From NCBI RefSeq assembly GCF_051014685.1, contig NW_027479025.1:186001-250000 (forward strand): 64,000 nucleotides of DNA, in the 5' to 3' direction. The stretch comes from Ptiloglossa arizonensis. Lineage: Eukaryota > Arthropoda > Insecta > Hymenoptera > Colletidae. The translations under genes were made by a program, and so were the position numbers. Numbering within the stretch: position 1 is the stretch's first letter; each line of letters opens with the position of its first letter. The notes under the pieces are model-generated. The model was not told the DNA's origin, ran no database searches, and saw nothing but the letters and a program-made list of their open reading frames with translations. Shown here in pieces: positions 32,601-47,979 of this stretch.

Positions 32601-33950
32601 ATGACGTATAACGTATAACGTATAACGTATAACGTATAACGTATAACGTATAACGTATAACGTATAACGTATAACGTATAACGTATAACGTATAACGTAC
32701 AACGTATAACGTATAACGTATAACGTACAACGTATACCGTATCACGTATAACGTATACCGTATAACGAATAACGTATAACGTATAACGTATAACGTATAA
32801 CGTATAACGTATAACGTATAACGTATAACGTATAACGTATAACGTATAACGTATAACGTATAACGTATAACGTATAACGTATAACGTATAACGTATAACG
32901 TATAACGTATAACGTATAACGTATAACGTATAACGTATAACATATAACGTATAACGTATAACGTATAACGTATAACGTATAACGTATAACGTATAACGTA
33001 TAACGTATACCGTATAACGTATAACGTATAACGTATAACGTATAACGTATAACGTATAACGTATAACGTATAACGTATAACGTACAACGTATAACGTATA
33101 ACGTATGACGTATAACGTATAACGTTTAACGTATAACGTATAACGTATAACGTATAACGTATAAAGTATAACGTATAACGTATAACGTATAACGTATAAC
33201 GTATAACGCATAACGTATAACCTATGACGTATAACGTATAACGTATAACGCATAACGTATAAGGTATAACGTGTAACGTATAGCGTATAACGTATAACGT
33301 ATAACGTATAACGTAAAACGTATAACGTATAACGTATAACGTATAACGCATAACGTATAACGTATAACGTATAACGTATAACGTATAACGCATAACGTAT
33401 AACGTATAACGTATAACGTATAACGTATAACGTATAACGTATAACGTATAACGTATAACGTATAACGTATAACGTATAACGTATAACGTATAACGTATAA
33501 CGTATAACGTATAACGTATAACGTATAACGTATAACGTATAACGTATAACGTATAACGTATAACGTATAACATATAACGTATAACGTATAACCTATAACG
33601 TATAACGTATAACGTATAACGTATAACGTATAACGTATAACGTATAACGTATGACGTATAACGTATAACGTATAACGTATAACGTATAACGTATAACGTA
33701 TAACGTATAACGTATAACGTATAACGTATGACGTATAACGTATAACGTATAACGTATAAAGTATAACGTATAATGTATAACGTATACCGTATAACGTATG
33801 ACGTATAACGTATAACGTATAACGTATAACGTATAACGTATAACGTATAACGTATAACGTATCACGTATAACGTATAACGTATAACGTATAACGTATAAC
33901 GTATAACGTATAACGTATAACGTATAACGTATAACGTATAACGTATAACG
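29640..33950. repeat. 4.3-kb tandem duplication, copy 1
   Basis: Markers TATACCGTATCACG (ACCG at 29,767, 30,005, 31,006, 32,736), CGCATAATG (30,400 and 31,492), GTTTAACG and AAAG (32,540) recur in the next block at offsets of 4,298-4,375 bp. It contains the only one-base insertion of its kind, CGTATATACG at 32,520. Long stretches, for example 31,800-31,990 and 33,410-33,570, are essentially perfect ATAACGT. Confidence 0.82.
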
Positions 33951-36900
33951 TATAACGTATAACGTATAACGCATAACGTATAACCTATGACGTATAACGT
34001 ATAACGTATAACGTATAACGTATAACGTATAACGTATAACGTATAACGTATAACGTATAACGTATAACGTACAACGTATACCGTATCACGTATAACGTAT
34101 ACCGTATAACGTATAACGTATAACGTATAACGTATAACGTATAACGTATAACGTATAACGCATAACGTATAACCTATGACGTATAACGTATAACGTATAA
34201 CGTATAACGTATAACGTATAACGTATAACGTATAACGTATAACGTATAACGTATAACGTATAACGTATAACGTACAACGTATAACGTATAACGTATAACG
34301 TACAACGTATACCGTATCACGTATAACGTATACCGTATAACGAATAACGTATAACGTATAACGTATAAGGTATAACGTGTAACGTATAGCGTATAACGTA
34401 TAACGTATAACGTATAACGTAAAACGTATAACGTATAACGTATAACGTATAACGCATAACGTATAACGTATAACGTATAACGTATAACGTATAACGTATA
34501 ACGTATAACCTATAACGTATAACGTATAACGTATAACGTATAACGTATAACGTATAACGTATAACGTATGACGTATAACGTATAACGTATACCGTATAAC
34601 GTATAACGTATAACGTATAACGTATAACGTATAACGTATAACGTATAACGTATAACATATAACGTATAACGTATAACGTATAACGTATAACGTGTAACGT
34701 ATAACGCATAATGTATAACCTATGACGTATAACGTATAACGTATAACGTATAACGTATAACGTATAACGTATAACGTATAACGTATAACGTATAACGTAT
34801 AACGTATAACGTATAACGTATAACGTGTAACGTATAACGTGTAACGTATAACGTATAACGTATAACTTATAGCGTGTAACGTATAACGTATACCGTATAA
34901 CGTATAACGTATAACGTATAACGTATAACGTATAACGTATAACGTATAACGTATAACGTACAACGTATAACGTATAACGTATGACGTATAACGTATAACG
35001 TTTAACGTATAACGTATAACGTATAACGTATAACGTATAAAGTATAACGTATAACGTATAACGTATAACGTATAACGTATAACGTATAACGTATACCGTA
35101 TAATGTATAACGTATAACGTATAACGTATAACGTATAACGTATAACGTATAACGCATAACGTATAACCTATGACGTATAACGTATAACGTATAACGTATA
35201 ACGTATAACGTATAACGTATAACGTATAACGTATAACGTATAACGTATAACGTATAACGTATAACGTATAACGTATAACGTACAACGTATAACGTATAAC
35301 GTATAACGTACAACGTATACCGTATCACGTATAACGTATACCGTATAACGAATAACGTATAACGCATAACGTATAAGGTATAACGTGTAACGTATAGCGT
35401 ATAACGTATAACGTATAACGTATAACGTAAAACGTATAACGTATAACGTATAACGTATAACGCATAACGTATAACGTATAACGTATAACGTATAACGTAT
35501 AACGCATAACGTATAACGTATAACGTATAACGTATAACGTACAACGTATAACGTATAACGTATAACGTATAACGTATAACGTATAACCTATAACGTATAA
35601 CGTATAACGTATAACGTATAACGTATAACGTATAACGTATAACGTATGACGTATAACGTATAACGTATAACGTATAACGTATAACGTATAACGTATAACG
35701 TATAACGTATAACGTATAACGTATAACGTATAACGTATGACGTATAACGTATAACATATAACGTATAACGTATAACGTATAACGTATAACGTATAACGTA
35801 TAACGCATAATGTATAACCTATGACGTATAACGTATAACGTATAACGTATAACGTATAACGTATAACGTATAACGTATAACGTATAACGTATAACGTATA
35901 ACGTATATCGTATAACGTACAACGTATACCGTATAACGTATAACGTATACCGTATAACGAATAACGTATAATGTATAACGTATAACGTGTAACGTATAAC
36001 GTATAACGTATAACGTATAACCTATGACGTATAACGTATAACGTATAACGTATAACGTATAACGTATAACGTATAACGTATAACGTATAACGTATAACCT
36101 ATGACGTATAACGTATAACGTATAACGTATAACGTGTAACGTATAACGTATAACCTATAACGTATAACGTATAACGTATAACGAATAACGTAAAACGTAT
36201 AACGCATAACGTATAACGTATAACGTGTAACGAAGAACGTATAACGAATGACGTGTAACGTATATCGTATAACGTATAACGTATAACGTATAACGTATAA
36301 GCTGTAACGTATAACGTATAACGTATAACGTATAACGTATAACGTATAACGTATAACGTATAACGTATAACGTATGACGTATAACGTATAACGTATAACG
36401 TATAACGTATAACGTATAACGTATAACGTATAACGTATAACGTATAACGTATGACGTATAACGTATAACGTATAACGTATGACGTATAACGTATAATGTA
36501 TAACGTATACCGTATAACGTATGACGTATAACGTATAACGTATAACGTATAACGTATAACGTATAACGTATAACGTATAACGCATAACGTATAACGTATA
36601 ACGTATAACGTATAACGTATAACGCATAACGTATAACGTATAACGTATAACGTATAACGTATAACGTATAACGTATAACGTATAACGTATACCGTATAAC
36701 GTATAACGTATAACGTATAACGTATAACGTATAACGTATAACGTATAACGTATAACGTACAACGTATAACGTATAACGTATGACGTATAACGTATAACGT
36801 TTAACGTATAACGTATAACGTATAACGTATAACGTATAAAGTATAACGTATAACGTATAACGTATAACGTATAACGTATAACGTATAACGTATAACGTAT

Positions 36901-38200
36901 ACCGTATAACGTATAACGTATAACGTATAACGTATAACGTATAACGTATAACGTATAACGCATAACGTATAACCTATGACGTATAACGTATAACGTATAA
37001 CGTATAACGTATAACGTATAACGTATAACGTATAACGTATAACGTATAACGTATAACGTATAACGTATAACGTACAACGTATAACGTATAACGTATAACG
37101 TACAACGTATACCGTATCACGTATAACGTATACCGTATAACGAATAACGTATAACGCATAACGTATAAGGTATAACGTGTAACGTATAGCGTATAACGTA
37201 TAACGTATAACGTATAACGTAAAACGTATAACGTATAACGTATAACGTATAACGCATAACGTATAACGTATAACGTATAACGTATAACGTATAACGCATA
37301 ACGTATAACGTATAACGTATAACGTATAACGTATAACGTATAACGTATAACGTATAACGTATAACCTATAACGTATAACGTATAACGTATAACGTATAAC
37401 GTATAACGTATAACGTATAACGTGTAACGTATAACGTATAACCTATAACGTATAACGTATAACGTATAACGAATAACGTAAAACGTATAACGCATAACGT
37501 ATAACGTATAACGTGTAACGAAGAACGTATAACGAATAACGTGTAACGTATATCGTATAACGTATAACGTATAACGTATAACGTATAAGCTGTAACGTAT
37601 AACGTATAACGTATAACGTATAACGTATAACGTATAACGTATAACGTATAACGTATAACGTATTACGTATGACGTATCACGTATAACGTATAACGTATAA
37701 CGTATAACGTATAACGTATAACGTATAACGTATAACGTATAACGTACAACGTATAACGTATAACGTATGACGTATAACGTATAAAGTATAACGTATAACG
37801 TAAAACGTATAACGTATAACGTATAACGAATAACGTAAAACGTATAACGCATAACGTATATCGTACACCGTATAACGTATAACGTATAACGTATAACGTA
37901 CAACGCATAAAGAATAACGTATAACGTATAACCTATGACGTATAACGTATAACGTATAACGTATAACGTGTATCGTATAACGTATAACGTATATGGTATA
38001 ACGTATAACGTATAACGTATAACGTATAACGTATAACGCATAAAGAATAACGTATAACGTATAACCTATGACGTATAACGTATAACGTATAACGTATAAC
38101 GTATAACGTATAACGTATAACGTATAACGTATAACGTATAACGTATAACGTATAACGTATAACGTATAACGTATAACGTATAACGTATAACGTATAACGT
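33950..38200. repeat. 4.3-kb tandem duplication, copy 2 with a replaced tract
   Basis: Matches copy 1 at offset 4,306-4,313 bp from 33,953 to 35,933 and at 4,298-4,375 bp from 36,374 to about 37,400. Between them about 441 bp have a different variant order with domain-1 markers (GTGTAACGAAGAACG near 36,225, AAGCT at 36,299), where copy 1 has about 455 bp of other sequence. The insertion at 32,520 is absent here. Confidence 0.78.
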
Positions 38201-40335
38201 ATAACGTATAACGTATAACGTATAACGTATAACGTACAACGTATACCGTATCACGTATAACGTATACCGTATAACGAATAACGTATAACGTATAACGTAT
38301 AAGGTATAACGTGTAACGTATAGCGTATAACGTATAACGTATAACGTATAACGTAAAACGTATAACGTATAACGTATAACGTATAACGCATAACGTATAA
38401 CGTATAACGTATAGCGTATAACGTATAACGTATAACGTATAACGTATAACGTATAACGTATAACGTATAACGTATAACGTATAACGTATAACGTATAACG
38501 TATAACGTATAACGTATAACGTATAACGTATAACGTATAACGTATAACGTATAACGTATAACGTATAACCTATAACGTATAACGTATAACGTATAACGTA
38601 TAACGTATAACGTATAACGTATAACGTATAACGTATAACGTATAACGTATAACGTATAACGTATAACGTATAACGTATAACGTATAACGTATCACGTATA
38701 ACGTATAACGTATAAGGTATAACGTGTAACGTATAGCGTATAACGTATAACGTATAACGTATAACGTAAAACGTATAACGTATAACGAATAACGTATAAA
38801 GTATAACGTATAAGGTATAACGTGTAACGTATAGCGTATAACGTATAACGTATAACGTATAACGTATAACGTATAACGTAAAACGTATAACGTATAACGT
38901 ATAACGTATAACGTATAACGTATAACGAATAACGTATAAAGTATAACGCATAAGGTATAACGTGTAACGTATAGCGTATAACGTATAACGTATGACGTAT
39001 AACGTAAAACGTATAACGTATAACGTATAACGTATAACGTATAACGTATAATGTATAACGTATAACGTGTAACGTATAACGTATAACGTATAACGTATAA
39101 CCTATGACGTATAACGTATAACGTATAACGTATAACGTATAACGTATAACGTATAACGTACAACGTATAACGTATAACGTATAACGTATAACGTATACCG
39201 TATAACGTATAACGTATAACGTATTACGTATAACGTATAACGTATAACGTATAAGGTATAACGTGTAACGTATAGCGTATAACGTATAACGTATAACGTA
39301 TAACGTATAACGTAAAACGTATAACGTATAACGTATAACGTATAACGCATAACGTATAACGTATAACGTATAACGTATAACGTATAACGTATAACGTATA
39401 ACGTTTAACGTATAACGTATAACGTATAATGTATAACGTATAACGTATAACCTATAACGTATAACGTATAACCTATAACGTATAACGTATAACGTATAAC
39501 GTATAACGTATAACGTATAACGTATAACGTATGACGTATAACGTATAACGTATAACGTATAACGTATAACGTATAACGTATAACGTATAACCTATAACGT
39601 ATAACGTATAACGTATAACGTATAACGTATAACGTATAACGTATAACGTATAACGTATAACGTATAACGTAAAACGTATAACGTATAACGTATAACGTAT
39701 AACGTATAACGTATAACGTATAACGTATAACGTATAACGTATAACGTATAAGGTATAACGTGTAACGTATAGCGTATAACGTATAACGTTTAACGTATAA
39801 CGTAAAACGTATAACGTATAACGTATAACGTATAACGTATAACGTATAACGTATAACGTATAACGTATAACGTATAACGTATAACGTATAACGTATAACG
39901 TATAACGTATAACGTATAACGTATAAGGTATAACGTGTAACGTATAGCGTATAACGTATAACGTATAACGTATAACGTAAAACGTATAACGTATAACGTA
40001 TAGCGTATAACGTATAACGTATAACGTATAACCTATGACGTATAACGTATAACGTATAACGTATAACGTGTAACGTATAACGTATAACGTATAACGTATA
40101 ACGTATAACGTATAACGTAGAACGTATAACGTAGAACGTATAACGTATAACGTATAACGTATAACGTATAACATACAACGTATACCGTATCACGTATAAT
40201 GTATTACGAATAACGTGTTACGTATAACGTATAACGTATAACGTATAACGTATAACATATATCGTATAACGTATAACGTATATTGTATAACGTATAACGA
40301 ATAACGTAAAACGTATTACGTATAACGTATAACGT
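35900..40335. repeat. 7.8-kb-offset segmental duplication, copy 1
   Basis: Recurs at about 43,747-47,979. Offsets are 7,819 bp (AAGCT 36,299 and 44,118), 7,826 bp (TACACCG 37,864 and 45,690), then 7,637 bp (AATG 39,050 and 46,687) and 7,644 bp (CATAC near 40,172 and 47,816). The second copy is therefore about 26 units shorter in the middle. The match ends near 40,335, where the partner continues with ACTTGTAACGAAAAAAG. It overlaps the 4.3-kb repeat, so it arose after that duplication. Confidence 0.82.
37400..38060. repeat. AAGCT-TACACCG block, also at 45.25 and 53.36 kb
   Basis: A segment of about 650 bp with GAAGAACG, AAGCTGTAACG (37,587), ATTACGTATGACGTATCACG, TACACCG (37,864) and GCATAAAGAATAACG. 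It recurs at offset 7,826 bp (45,406 and 45,690) and at 15,939 bp (53,526 and 53,803). A shorter version lies at 50,089. TACACCG alone is also found at 9,963, 11,167, 12,021, 17,646, 19,032 and 24,927. Confidence 0.8.
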
Positions 40336-41735
40336 ATAACGTATAACGTATAACGTATAACGTATAACGTATAACGTATAACCTATAACGTATAACGTAT
40401 AACGTATAACGTATAACGTATAACGTATAACGTATAACGTATAACGTATAACGTATAACGTATAACGTATAACGTATAACGTATAACGTATAACGTATAA
40501 CGTATAACGTATAACGTATCACGTATAACGTATAACGTATAAGGTATAACGTGTAACGTATAGCGTATAACGTATAACGTATAACGTATAACGTAAAACG
40601 TATAACGTATAACGTATAAGGTATAACGTGTAACGTATAGCGTATAACGTATAACGTTTAACGTATAACGTAAAACGTATAACGTATAACGTATAACGTA
40701 TAACGTATAACGTATAACGTAAAACGTATAACGTATAACGTATAACGTATAACGTATAACGTATAACGAATAACGTATAAAGTATAACGCATAAGGTATA
40801 ACGTGTAACGTATAGCGTATAACGTATAACGTATGACGTATAACGTAAAACGTATAACGTATAACGTATAACGTATAACGTATAACGTATAATGTATAAC
40901 GTATAACGTGTAACGTATAACGTATAACGTATAACGTATAACCTATGACGTATAACGTATAACGTATAACGTATAACGTATAACGTATAACGTATAACGT
41001 ACAACGTATAACGTATAACGTATAACGTATAACGTATACCGTATAACGTATAACGTATAACGTATTACGTATAACGTATAACGTATAACGTATAAGGTAT
41101 AACGTGTAACGTATAGCGTATAACGTATAACGTATAACGTATAACGTATAACGTAAAACGTATAACGTATAACGTATAACGTATAACGCATAACGTATAA
41201 CGTATAACGTATAACGTATAACGTATAACGTATAACGTATAACGTTTAACGTATAACGTATAACGTATAATGTATAACGTATAACGTATAACCTATAACG
41301 TATAACGTATAACCTATAACGTATAACGTATAACGTATAACGTATAACGTATAACGTATAACGTATAACGTATGACGTATAACGTATAACGTATAACGTA
41401 TAACGTATAACGTATAACGTATAACGTATAACCTATAACGTATAACGTATAACGTATAACGTATAACGTATAACGTATAACGTATAACGTATAACGTATA
41501 ACGTATAACGTAAAACGTATAACGTATAACGTATAACGTATAACGTATAACGTATAACGTATAACGTATAACGTATAACGTATAACGTATAAGGTATAAC
41601 GTGTAACGTATAGCGTATAACGTATAACGTTTAACGTATAACGTAAAACGTATAACGTATAACGTATAACGTATAACGTATAACGTATAACGTATAACGT
41701 ATAACGTATAACGTATAACGTATAACGTATAACGT
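38570..41735. repeat. 1.84-kb-offset repeat inside the 36-49 kb region
   Basis: The block starting at AATG 39,050 recurs at 40,891 (offset 1,841 bp, 263 units) up to about 41,735. There the second copy replaces an ATAAGGTATAACGTGTAACG segment with GTTTAACG-containing units. The same block is found at 46,687 and 48,241, giving four copies in the window. Confidence 0.75.
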
Positions 41736-42300
41736 ATAACGTTTAACGTATAACGTATAACGTATAACGTATAACGTATAACGTATAACGTATAACGTAT
41801 AACGTATACCGTATAATGTATAACGTATAACGTATAACGTATAACGTATAACGTATAACGTATAACGCATAACGTATAACCTATGACGTATAACGTATAA
41901 CGTATAACGTATAACGTATAACGTATAACGTATAACGTATAACGTATAACGTATAACGTATAACGTATAACGTATAACGTATAACGTACAACGTATAACG
42001 TATAACGTATAACGTACAACGTATACCGTATCACGTATAACGTATACCGTATAACGAATAACGTATAACGCATAACGTATAAGGTATAACGTGTAACGTA
42101 TAGCGTATAACGTATAACGTATAACGTATAACGTAAAACGTATAACGTATAACGTATAACGTATAACGCATAACGTATAACGTATAACGTATAACGTATA
42201 ACGTATAACGCATAACGTATAACGTATAACGTATAACGTATAACGTACAACGTATAACGTATAACGTATAACGTATAACGTATAACGTATAACCTATAAC
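41735..42300. repeat. Heptamer array between higher-order blocks
   Basis: This segment carries GTTTAACG, ACCGTATAATG and TATACCGTATCACG (near 42,026) in the same order as the 4.3-kb block types at 30.7-31.2 kb and 35.0-35.5 kb. It is further copied material of the same family. No gene or unique sequence is seen. Confidence 0.6.
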
Positions 42301-44590
42301 GTATAACGTATAACGTATAACCTATAACGTATAACGTATAACGTATAACGTATAACGTATAACGTATAACGTATAACGTATGACGTATAACGTATAACGT
42401 ATAACGTATAACGTATAACGTATAACGTATAACGTATAACGTATAACGTATAACGTATAACGTATAACGTATGACGTATAACGTATAACATATAACGTAT
42501 AACGTATAACGTATAACGTATAACGTATAACGTATAACGCATAATGTATAACCTATGACGTATAACGTATAACGTATAACGTATAACGTATAACGTATAA
42601 CGTATAACGTATATCGTATAACGTACAACGTATACCGTATAACGTATAACGTATACCGTATAACGAATAACGTATAATGTATAACGTATAACGTGTAACG
42701 TATAACGTATAACGTATAACGTATAACCTATGACGTATAACGTATAACGTATAACGTATAACGTATGACGTATAACGTATAACGTATAACGTATAACGTA
42801 TAACCTATGACGTATAACGTATAACGTATAACGTATAACGTGTAACGTATAACGTATAACCTATAACGTATAACGTATAACGTATAACGAATAACGTAAA
42901 ACGTATAACGCATAACGTATAACGTATAACGTGTAACGAAGAACGTATAACGAATAACGTGTAACGTATATCGTATAACGTATAACGTATAACGTATAAC
43001 GTATAAGCTGTAACGTATAACGTATAACGTATAACGTATAACGTATAACGTATAACGTATAACGTATAACGTATAACGTATGACGTATAACGTATAACGT
43101 ATAACGTATAACGTATAACGTATAACGTATAACGTATAACGTATAACGTATAACGTATGACGTATAACGTATAACGTATAACGTATGACGTATAACGTAT
43201 AATGTAAAACGTATACCGTATAACGTATGACGTATAACGTATAACGTATAACGTATAACGTATAACGTATAACGTATAACGTATAACGCATAACGTATAA
43301 CGTATAACGTATAACGTATAACGTATAACGCATAACGTATAACGTATAACGTATAACGTATAACGTATAACGTATAACGTATAACGTATAACGTATACCG
43401 TATAACGTATAACGTATAACGTATAACGTATAACCTATAACGTATAACGTATAACGTATAACGTATAACGTATAACGTATAACGTATAACGTATGACGTA
43501 TAACGTATAACGTATAACGTATAACGTATAACGTATAACGTATAACGTATAACGTATAACGTATAACGTATAACGTATAACGTATGACGTATAACGTATA
43601 ACATATAACGTATAACGTATAACGTATAACGTATAACGTATAACGTATAACGCATAATGTATAACCTATGACGTATAACGTATAACGTATAACGTATAAC
43701 GTATAACGTATAACGTATAACGTATATCGTATAACGTACAACGTATACCGTATAACGTATAACGTATACCGTATAACGAATAACGTATAATGTATAACGT
43801 ATAACGTGTAACGTATAACGTATAACGTATAACGTATAACCTATGACGTATAACGTATAACGTATAACGTATAACGTATGACGTATAACGTATAACGTAT
43901 AACGTATAACGTATAACCTATGACGTATAACGTATAACGTATAACGTATAACGTGTAACGTATAACGTATAACCTATAACGTATAACGTATAACGTATAA
44001 CGAATAACGTAAAACGTATAACGCATAACGTATAACGTATAACGTGTAACGAAGAACGTATAACGAATAACGTGTAACGTATATCGTATAACGTATAACG
44101 TATAACGTATAACGTATAAGCTGTAACGTATAACGTATAACGTATAACGTATAACGTATAACGTATAACGTATAACGTATAACGTATAACGTATGACGTA
44201 TAACGTATAACGTATAACGTATAACGTATAACGTATAACGTATAACGTATAACGTATAACGTATAACGTATGACGTATAACGTATAACGTATAACGTATG
44301 ACGTATAACGTATAATGTAAAACGTATACCGTATAACGTATGACGTATAACGTATAACGTATAACGTATAACGTATAACGTATAACGTATAACGTATAAC
44401 GCATAACGTATAACGTATAACGTATAACGTATAACGTATAACGCATAACGTATAACGTATAACGTATAACGTATAACGTATAACGTATAACGTATAACGT
44501 ATAACGTATACCGTATAACGTATAACGTATAACGTATAACGTATAACGTATAACGTATAACGTATAACGTATAACGTACAACGTATAACG
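42300..44590. repeat. 1,113-bp tandem higher-order repeat, two copies
   Basis: CGCATAATG at 42,539 and 43,652, and AAGCT at 43,005 and 44,118, share an exact offset of 1,113 bp (159 units). The variant order between them agrees, including the unusual AATGTAAAACGTATACCG near 43,201 and 44,314. The related segment at 35.6-36.5 kb is the probable source or sister. Confidence 0.85.
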
Positions 44591-47500
44591 TATAACGTAT
44601 GACGTATAACGTATAACGTTTAACGTATAACGTATAACGTATAACGTATAACGTATAAAGTATAACGTATAACGTATAACGTATAACGTATAACGTATAA
44701 CGTATAACGTATAACGTATACCGTATAACGTATAACGTATAACGTATAACGTATAACGTATAACGTATAACGTATAACGCATAACGTATAACCTATGACG
44801 TATAACGTATAACGTATAACGTATAACGTATAACGTATAACGTATAACGTATAACGTATAACGTATAACGTATAACGTATAACGTATAACGTACAACGTA
44901 TAACGTATAACGTATAACGTACAACGTATACCGTATCACGTATAACGTATACCGTATAACGAATAACGTATAACGCATAACGTATAAGGTATAACGTGTA
45001 ACGTATAGCGTATAACGTATAACGTATAACGTATAACGTAAAACGTATAACGTATAACGTATAACGTATAACGCATAACGTATAACGTATAACGTATAAC
45101 GTATAACGTATAACGCATAACGTATAACGTATAACGTATAACGTATAACGTATAACGTATAACGTATAACGTATAACGTATAACCTATAACGTATAACGT
45201 ATAACGTATAACGTATAACGTATAACGTATAACGTATAACGTGTAACGTATAACGTATAACCTATAACGTATAACGTATAACGTATAACGAATAACGTAA
45301 AACGTATAACGCATAACGTATAACGTATAACGTGTAACGAAGAACGTATAACGAATAACGTGTAACGTATATCGTATAACGTATAACGTATAACGTATAA
45401 CGTATAAGCTGTAACGTATAACGTATAACGTATAACGTATAACGTATAACGTATAACGTATAACGTATAACGTATAACGTATAACGTATTACGTATGACG
45501 TATCACGTATAACGTATAACGTATAACGTATAACGTATAACGTATAACGTATAACGTATAACGTATAACGTACAACGTATAACGTATAACGTATGACGTA
45601 TAACGTATAAAGTATAACGTATAACGTAAAACGTATAACGTATAACGTATAACGAATAACGTAAAACGTATAACGCATAACGTATATCGTACACCGTATA
45701 ACGTATAACGTATAACGTATAACGTACAACGCATAAAGAATAACGTATAACGTATAACCTATGACGTATAACGTATAACGTATAACGTATAACGTGTATC
45801 GTATAACGTATAACGTATATGGTATAACGTATAACGTATAACGTATAACGTATAACGTATAACGCATAAAGAATAACGTATAACGTATAACCTATGACGT
45901 ATAACGTATAACGTATAACGTATAACGTATAACGTATAACGTATAACGTATAACGTATAACGTATAACGTATAACGTATAACGTATAACGTAAAACGTAT
46001 AACGTATAACGTATAACGTATAACGCATAACGTATAACGTATAACGTATAGCGTATAACGTATAACGTATAACGTATAACGTATAACGTATAACGTATAA
46101 CGTATAACGTATAACGTATAACGTATAACGTATAACGTATAACGTATAACGTATAACGTATAACGTATAACGTATAACGTATAACGTATAACGTATAACG
46201 TATAACCTATAACGTATAACGTATAACGTATAACGTATAACGTATAACGTATAACGTATAACGTATAACGTATAACGTATAACGTATAACGTATAACGTA
46301 TAACGTATAACGTATAACGTATAACGTATCACGTATAACGTATAACGTATAAGGTATAACGTGTAACGTATAGCGTATAACGTATAACGTATAACGTATA
46401 ACGTAAAACGTATAACGTATAACGAATAACGTATAAAGTATAACGTATAAGGTATAACGTGTAACGTATAGCGTATAACGTATAACGTATAACGTATAAC
46501 GTATAACGTATAACGTAAAACGTATAACGTATAACGTATAACGTATAACGTATAACGTATAACGAATAACGTATAAAGTATAACGCATAAGGTATAACGT
46601 GTAACGTATAGCGTATAACGTATAACGTATGACGTATAACGTAAAACGTATAACGTATAACGTATAACGTATAACGTATAACGTATAATGTATAACGTAT
46701 AACGTGTAACGTATAACGTATAACGTATAACGTATAACCTATGACGTATAACGTATAACGTATAACGTATAACGTATAACGTATAACGTATAACGTACAA
46801 CGTATAACGTATAACGTATAACGTATAACGTATACCGTATAACGTATAACGTATAACGTATTACGTATAACGTATAACGTATAACGTATAAGGTATAACG
46901 TGTAACGTATAGCGTATAACGTATAACGTATAACGTATAACGTATAACGTAAAACGTATAACGTATAACGTATAACGTATAACGCATAACGTATAACGTA
47001 TAACGTATAACGTATAACGTATAACGTATAACGTATAACGTTTAACGTATAACGTATAACGTATAATGTATAACGTATAACGTATAACCTATAACGTATA
47101 ACGTATAACCTATAACGTATAACGTATAACGTATAACGTATAACGTATAACGTATAACGTATAACGTATGACGTATAACGTATAACGTATAACGTATAAC
47201 GTATAACGTATAACGTATAACGTATAACCTATAACGTATAACGTATAACGTATAACGTATAACGTATAACGTATAACGTATAACGTATAACGTATAACGT
47301 ATAACGTAAAACGTATAACGTATAACGTATAACGTATAACGTATAACGTATAACGTATAACGTATAACGTATAACGTATAACGTATAAGGTATAACGTGT
47401 AACGTATAGCGTATAACGTATAACGTTTAACGTATAACGTAAAACGTATAACGTATAACGTATAACGTATAACGTATAACGTATAACGTATAACGTATAA

Positions 47501-47979
47501 CGTATAGCGTATAACGTATAACGTATAACGTATAACGTATAACGTATAACGTATAACGTATAACGTATAAGGTATAACGTGTAACGTATAGCGTATAACG
47601 TATAACGTATAACGTATAACGTAAAACGTATAACGTATAACGTATAGCGTATAACGTATAACGTATAACGTATAACCTATGACGTATAACGTATAACGTA
47701 TAACGTATAACGTGTAACGTATAACGTATAACGTATAACGTATAACGTATAACGTATAACGTAGAACGTATAACGTAGAACGTATAACGTATAACGTATA
47801 ACGTATAACGTATAACATACAACGTATACCGTATCACGTATAATGTATTACGAATAACGTGTTACGTATAACGTATAACGTATAACGTATAACGTATAAC
47901 ATATATCGTATAACGTATAACGTATATTGTATAACGTATAACGAATAACGTAAAACGTATTACGTATAACGTATAACTT
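43747..47979. repeat. 7.8-kb-offset segmental duplication, copy 2
   Basis: Partner of 35,900-40,335. It contains AAGCT at 44,118 and 45,406 (spacing 1,288 bp, exactly as for 36,299 and 37,587) and TACACCG at 45,690. It is contracted by about 182 bp around 45.9-46.1 kb relative to copy 1. Confidence 0.82.

Noticed and set aside
30869..33253. Minus-strand 794-codon reading frame, and the many similar ones of 60-560 codons across the window
   Set aside because: They consist only of the Y-T-L-Y-V-I-R cycle and its point variants. The minus strand of this heptamer has no stop in any frame, starts and stops arise wherever a variant unit creates CAT, TTA, CTA or TCA on the plus strand, and frames overlap each other freely. 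No gene is supported.
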